A stretch of DNA of 50,672 nucleotides from an uncultured Porphyromonadaceae bacterium. Its GTDB lineage: Bacteria; Bacteroidota; Bacteroidia; Bacteroidales; Muribaculaceae. The translations under genes and the position numbers were made by a program. Position 1 is the stretch's first letter; each line of letters opens with the position of its first letter. The notes under the pieces are model-generated. The model was not told the DNA's origin and ran no database searches. It saw only the letters and a list, made by a program, of their open reading frames with translations. The stretch lies in NCBI GenBank assembly GCA_902491625.1, contig CABUIO010000016.1:1-50672 (forward strand), given 5' to 3'. Below are positions 47,570 through 50,672 of the stretch, piece by piece.

Positions 47570-49960
47570 ATGAAACATATTCTCAAGACCACGGATATGC
47601 GCCGCTACAACTACATGGCGGCGGCCGGCGCCGAGCCTCTGCGCAACTACCGCAAGACCATCTCGCTGCTGCAGAGCCGATTGCGCGACTCATATCCCGA
47701 CTTCTCCGACATGCTTGCCACTCCCAACGTGCAGAGCGACGGCAACATCGAATGGACCACGGAACGCTTCGCCACGCTTCCTCGTCCGCTCAACGCCCTG
47801 CGTGGGGAGGAGCGCGCCTTCTACGGCAATCTGCTGCAGAAGTCGATGGCTCGCCTCGGAAACGCCCTCGCAGCACTACCCGTGGGTGCGGACGTGGCCG
47901 AACTGCACGCCATAGCCACCGTGCCGTCGGAGGAAGCGATCTACTGCGCCGACGACCGCATCGTCATAGCCGAGTGGGGACTGCGTCCCGCCTCCGGCGC
48001 CTCAGGTCTGTCGCTGCTCAGCTTCGCCGACACCGTGGAGGAGAAACCTGTGAGGCCTGTCGTGGCGCCTCCCATTAACTTGGATCCACACCCGAACGTA
48101 GAAACGTCTCATCCAAGCGTGGAGACGCACCCGAACGTGGAAACGCCTCGCCCGAACGTAGGGCTGCACCATGGTGCAGCCGCGCCCCCGCAAGAACCTC
48201 CGGTCGTTCCGCCTGTTGTACCTCCGGTTGTTCCTCCCGCGCAACCCACTGCCGCCGCGGCTGCCCCGCAACCTGAAAAGAAAAAGAAGAACCGCGCATG
48301 GCTCTGGATACTCCTCGCCCTCCTCGGCGTCGCCGCTATCCTCGCCCTCATTCTCCTTCTGACACGCTGCTCCTCGCCGGAGACCGTGGCCACGCTCCCT
48401 GCCGTGACACCGGAATTCAAGAAGGACAATGTGGTGCTTGATGACGACAGCATGGTCTATGTGGTCAACAACCGCCTCAACCTCATCGTCATGGAGGGCG
48501 GCACTCTCGACGAGTTCATCAAAGATTTCCGCAAGGAATTTCCCGACAAGAACAAATACGTTCTCTCGGCACCCGACACCGTAGTCAACCATGTCGTGCT
48601 CTCCCTCCCTCCCGAGGAGACCAAGGAGATGCGCAAGCTGATTCCCGAGAAGATGAAGCCGAAATATCGCGTGCTCGTGGCACCCGAAGGCCTCAACATG
48701 GGCTCTTACGTACCATCCGACCCCGCGATGCAGAAGCCGCAGGAATCCTACTATTTCGACATGATCAACGCCCCCGAGGCGTGGGACATCCAGAAGGGCG
48801 ACCCCAACCTTGTCGTTGCCGTGCTTGACGACGGATTCGACATGTCGCACCCTGAGATTCAGGGGAAGATCACCGGCGCCTACGACATGTACCGCAATAA
48901 GCCCGGCACGCTCGCGAGCCAGTCCGGCCACGGCCAGCACACCTCCGCCACGGCTGTCGGCACGGCTGACAACCACAGCGGCGCATGCGGTGTGGCTCCG
49001 GGCTGCAAGGTGATGCCGGTCAATGTCTTCACGCCGGAGGGCGCCCCGGACAGCCTCATTATCAAGGGAATGATCTACGCCGCACAGCATGGCGCCAAGG
49101 TGCTCAGCATCTCCATCGGCCGCTATTTCGGTCCGCAGGCCAAATTTCTGCCCGCATCCGAGCAGCAGAGGATCGCACCCTCAATACTGCCCGAAATCGC
49201 CGAGATGTATGACGAGGTCTACCGCGTGCTCGACGAGATGGGCGTCTGCGTTGTCAAGGCCGCGGGCAATGAGACCGTAATCAGCGAGATGGATCCGATG
49301 TGCCGCAGCACATATCCAATCATCGTCTCCGCCGTCGATCCTGACGGCAACCTCGCGGTCTTCAACTACGCCACTCTCGACGGCTCCAACTGGGGCGACC
49401 GCTGCGACATCTCCGCACCCGGCATCGAAATCTACAACGCCATCCCCGGCGGCTACGACTACATGAGCGGCACCTCGATGGCATGTCCGCAGGTGGCCGG
49501 AGGCGTAGCGCTCGTCATGAGCCAGCACCCCGAACTCAAGCCGCAGGAGGTGAAGAATCTCCTTGTCGCCACTGCCGTACCTCTTGAAGATCCCGTAGGA
49601 CCGCTGATGGACCTTGCCGCGGCTCTTCAGGCAGACCCGAAGAATCTGCCGGAACAGCCCGCGAAGAAACCTTCCGACACCACTCCCGGACGCGGCGACA
49701 TGCACGCCGGCACAATCGATCCCTACTCCTTCTTCTTCACACAGATTCCCACGCCGACACCGGGCACCGATCCCTCGCGCCCGACGCCCGGGGGCGGAAA
49801 TCCGGGCACAATGCCTCCGGGCGGAAATCCGGGAATGAATCCCTCGCAGCGCCCGACTCCCGCGATCGACCCGATGGACTGTGAGGAAGCCGCCTGCGAA
49901 TTTCAGAAACTGCAACGTCAATACGAAGCCCTGCTGAAACGCTACGGCGCATGCCTGTAG
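47570..49960 (+). CDS. SrfA-like domain, membrane segment and subtilisin (S8) protease in one protein
   Basis: 796 residues. Residues 20-140 agree with what I recall of SrfA proteins: NYRKTISLLQSRLRD, GNIEWTTERFATLPRPLNALRGEERAFYGNLLQK, and DDRIVIAEWGL for the usual VDGxPVLTFWG. Residues 165-240 are a Pro-rich linker with PNVET and PPVV repeats. A membrane segment lies at about 244-265, preceded by KKKKNR, so N-in/C-out. The S8 protease (about 395-680) has D420 (VAVLDDGF), H457 (GHGQHTSA), N566 (AAGNE) and S636 (GTSMACPQ). The end is Gly/Pro-rich and then a short coiled coil with paired Cys. It is last in the operon, 70 bases after SrfC. The protease would act outside the cytoplasm. Confidence 0.88.
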   Translation: MKHILKTTDMRRYNYMAAAGAEPLRNYRKTISLLQSRLRDSYPDFSDMLATPNVQSDGNIEWTTERFATLPRPLNALRGEERAFYGNLLQKSMARLGNALAALPVGADVAELHAIATVPSEEAIYCADDRIVIAEWGLRPASGASGLSLLSFADTVEEKPVRPVVAPPINLDPHPNVETSHPSVETHPNVETPRPNVGLHHGAAAPPQEPPVVPPVVPPVVPPAQPTAAAAAPQPEKKKKNRAWLWILLALLGVAAILALILLLTRCSSPETVATLPAVTPEFKKDNVVLDDDSMVYVVNNRLNLIVMEGGTLDEFIKDFRKEFPDKNKYVLSAPDTVVNHVVLSLPPEETKEMRKLIPEKMKPKYRVLVAPEGLNMGSYVPSDPAMQKPQESYYFDMINAPEAWDIQKGDPNLVVAVLDDGFDMSHPEIQGKITGAYDMYRNKPGTLASQSGHGQHTSATAVGTADNHSGACGVAPGCKVMPVNVFTPEGAPDSLIIKGMIYAAQHGAKVLSISIGRYFGPQAKFLPASEQQRIAPSILPEIAEMYDEVYRVLDEMGVCVVKAAGNETVISEMDPMCRSTYPIIVSAVDPDGNLAVFNYATLDGSNWGDRCDISAPGIEIYNAIPGGYDYMSGTSMACPQVAGGVALVMSQHPELKPQEVKNLLVATAVPLEDPVGPLMDLAAALQADPKNLPEQPAKKPSDTTPGRGDMHAGTIDPYSFFFTQIPTPTPGTDPSRPTPGGGNPGTMPPGGNPGMNPSQRPTPAIDPMDCEEAACEFQKLQRQYEALLKRYGACL
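48086..48185 (+). repeat. dispersed repeat translated within the protease gene
   Basis: Four units of 18-21 bp, each a variant of CACCCGAACGTAGAAACG, are followed by AACGTAGGGCTGCACCATGG and the rest of a 31-bp unit (48155-48185). The last is the exact reverse complement of 41172-41202 upstream of the operon. In frame they encode HPNVETSHPSVETHPNVET and RPNVGLHHGAAA, in the linker between the SrfA-like domain and the membrane segment. Confidence 0.85.
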
Positions 49961-50126
49961 ACACAATTTCAATGACTACAGACAGCCTCTCGGATAAGCA
50001 ACCCTAAAGGGTTGTAAACGTGCGCGTTTATTCCGACGGATTCGCTACGCTCATCCGTCGGCTATCGATTAAGCAACCGCTGCGCGGTTTTTACGGATTC
50101 TTCTTTCCGGTGAGTATTCGTGGGGA
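49961..50126. other. intergenic hairpins, possible terminator region
   Basis: Contains CAACCCTAAAGGGTTG (49999-50014), a CCGACGGAT/ATCCGTCGG hairpin (50035-50063) and ACCGCTGCGCGGTTTTT (50079-50095). The last could terminate transcription. They resemble short palindromes repeated in Bacteroidales intergenic DNA. Confidence 0.6.
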
Positions 50127-50558
50127 TCAGTAGCGGTCGGAGAGGTCGAGGGCGGCGTAATAGCAGTCGGCGATGGCGAGCCATTGCTCCAGCGTGCCTT
50201 CCTGCGTGAAGCCTTTCCCTTTGTCGGCGTCGCCGAGTATCTTGGCCGCCATATTCTCAGGGAGAGTGACAACTACCGGCTTAACCTCTGTGTCGGGGTT
50301 ATAGAGGTCGTCGACGCTGACAGGGCAGACACCTTCCTCGATAAGATATACCTTACCGTTGAAGAGATACATGCCGTCGATGACTATGGCGTCGTCGCCT
50401 TCGGTCGACTTACCTTCAGCCGCGACTACCGGCAGATAATGGAATCCGGTCTGCGAGTTATCCCAAAGAATTGCGCCCATGCCGCGCGAAGCCATGTCAG
50501 TGGCCAGATCTTTGCGCGCCTTGTCAAAAAGAGAGGAGTCTTTGCGAGGTGTATCCAT
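50127..50558 (-). CDS. hypothetical protein
   Basis: 143 residues: DMASRGMGAILWDNSQTGFHYLPVVAAEGKSTEGDDAIVIDGMYLFNGKVYLIEEG and a helical end (EQWLAIADCYYAALDLSDRY). It has no signal peptide or membrane segment. I recognise no family. It converges on the srf-like operon and is separated by the hairpins. The start at 50558 is preceded by an A/T-rich leader on its strand. Confidence 0.8.
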   Translation of the reverse strand: MDTPRKDSSLFDKARKDLATDMASRGMGAILWDNSQTGFHYLPVVAAEGKSTEGDDAIVIDGMYLFNGKVYLIEEGVCPVSVDDLYNPDTEVKPVVVTLPENMAAKILGDADKGKGFTQEGTLEQWLAIADCYYAALDLSDRY

Positions 50559-50604
50559 AGCATAAAGAATTTGTGAGTTTTTAGAGGTTGTTTAATAATG
50601 CTTG

Positions 50605-50672
50605 TTAACGACAGGGGCGAGAATTTTGGAGCGGATTTATTCCTGAGTTGAAGGAGCATAGCGGGCTATGTG
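50605..50672. repeat. dispersed repeat at the right edge
   Basis: GAAGGAGCATAGCGGGCTAT and its flanks match, inverted and with about four differences, the sequence near 37783-37815. It is cut by the window end. Probably one of the short repeated units spread in this genome. Confidence 0.55.

Noticed and set aside
1..50672. CRISPR array
   Set aside because: Repeats seen are either tandem without spacers or palindromes; no regular repeat-spacer pattern or cas gene.

Overview
The window looks like a Bacteroidales chromosome (phylum Bacteroidota), most likely Muribaculaceae. The grounds are repeated TTTG-N19/20-TAnnTTTG promoters, A-rich ribosome-binding regions, Bacteroidales-type domains (FISUMP, DUF4114-like secreted protein with a YYNLQGQRV C-terminus) and a moderate GC content. 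No rRNA or other taxonomic marker is present, so the family is an inference.

Positions ~109-33892 are a complete-looking Mu-like transposable prophage. Both ends carry inverted copies of a transposase-site candidate (core CGGAAAAACGAAACGTGCA) and a TATTGAATAAAA inverted repeat. From the left come a minus-strand S24 repressor facing a three-operator control region; a plus-strand early operon (small proteins, MuA-type transposase with a frameshift on an A8 tract, MuB, a second P-loop ATPase, GemA, DUF3164); and a terminator. A minus-strand late block follows (16346 down to 8180): terminase subunits, gp36-like, baseplate hub, spike, portal, gpF, gpG and a tail-completion candidate. A plus-strand late block runs from 16853 to 32483: protease/scaffold, capsid, lysis genes, sheath, tube, frameshifted tail chaperone, tape measure, baseplate and fibres. 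The two late blocks diverge from 16.35-16.85 kb, which holds divergent promoter candidates, an initiator-like tRNA(CAU), a structured RNA and a strong terminator. Another promoter-driven structured RNA sits on the plus strand between gpF and gpG. A pseudoknotted RNA candidate follows the fibre genes. The last gene is a thymidylate-synthase-fold protein with the Asp typical of dCMP-specific enzymes, in the place where Mu carries its DNA-modification gene.

Right of the prophage (33.9-37.7 kb) is an AT-rich accessory strip: a DUF4143 ATPase, a frameshifted Swt1-like HEPN gene, a HicAB pair whose HicA is frameshifted, a 6S-like hairpin RNA and a FISUMP gene with a nonsense codon. A large secreted protein with its own terminator follows.

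The last region (41.3-50 kb) is a compact three-gene system: a SrfB-like actin-fold ATPase, a SrfC-like dynamin-type GTPase, and a membrane protein that joins a SrfA-like cytoplasmic domain to an extracytoplasmic subtilisin protease. The third gene has translated a copy of a dispersed palindromic repeat into its linker. I consider this the most promising undescribed system in the window, followed by the TS-like enzyme and the prophage RNAs.
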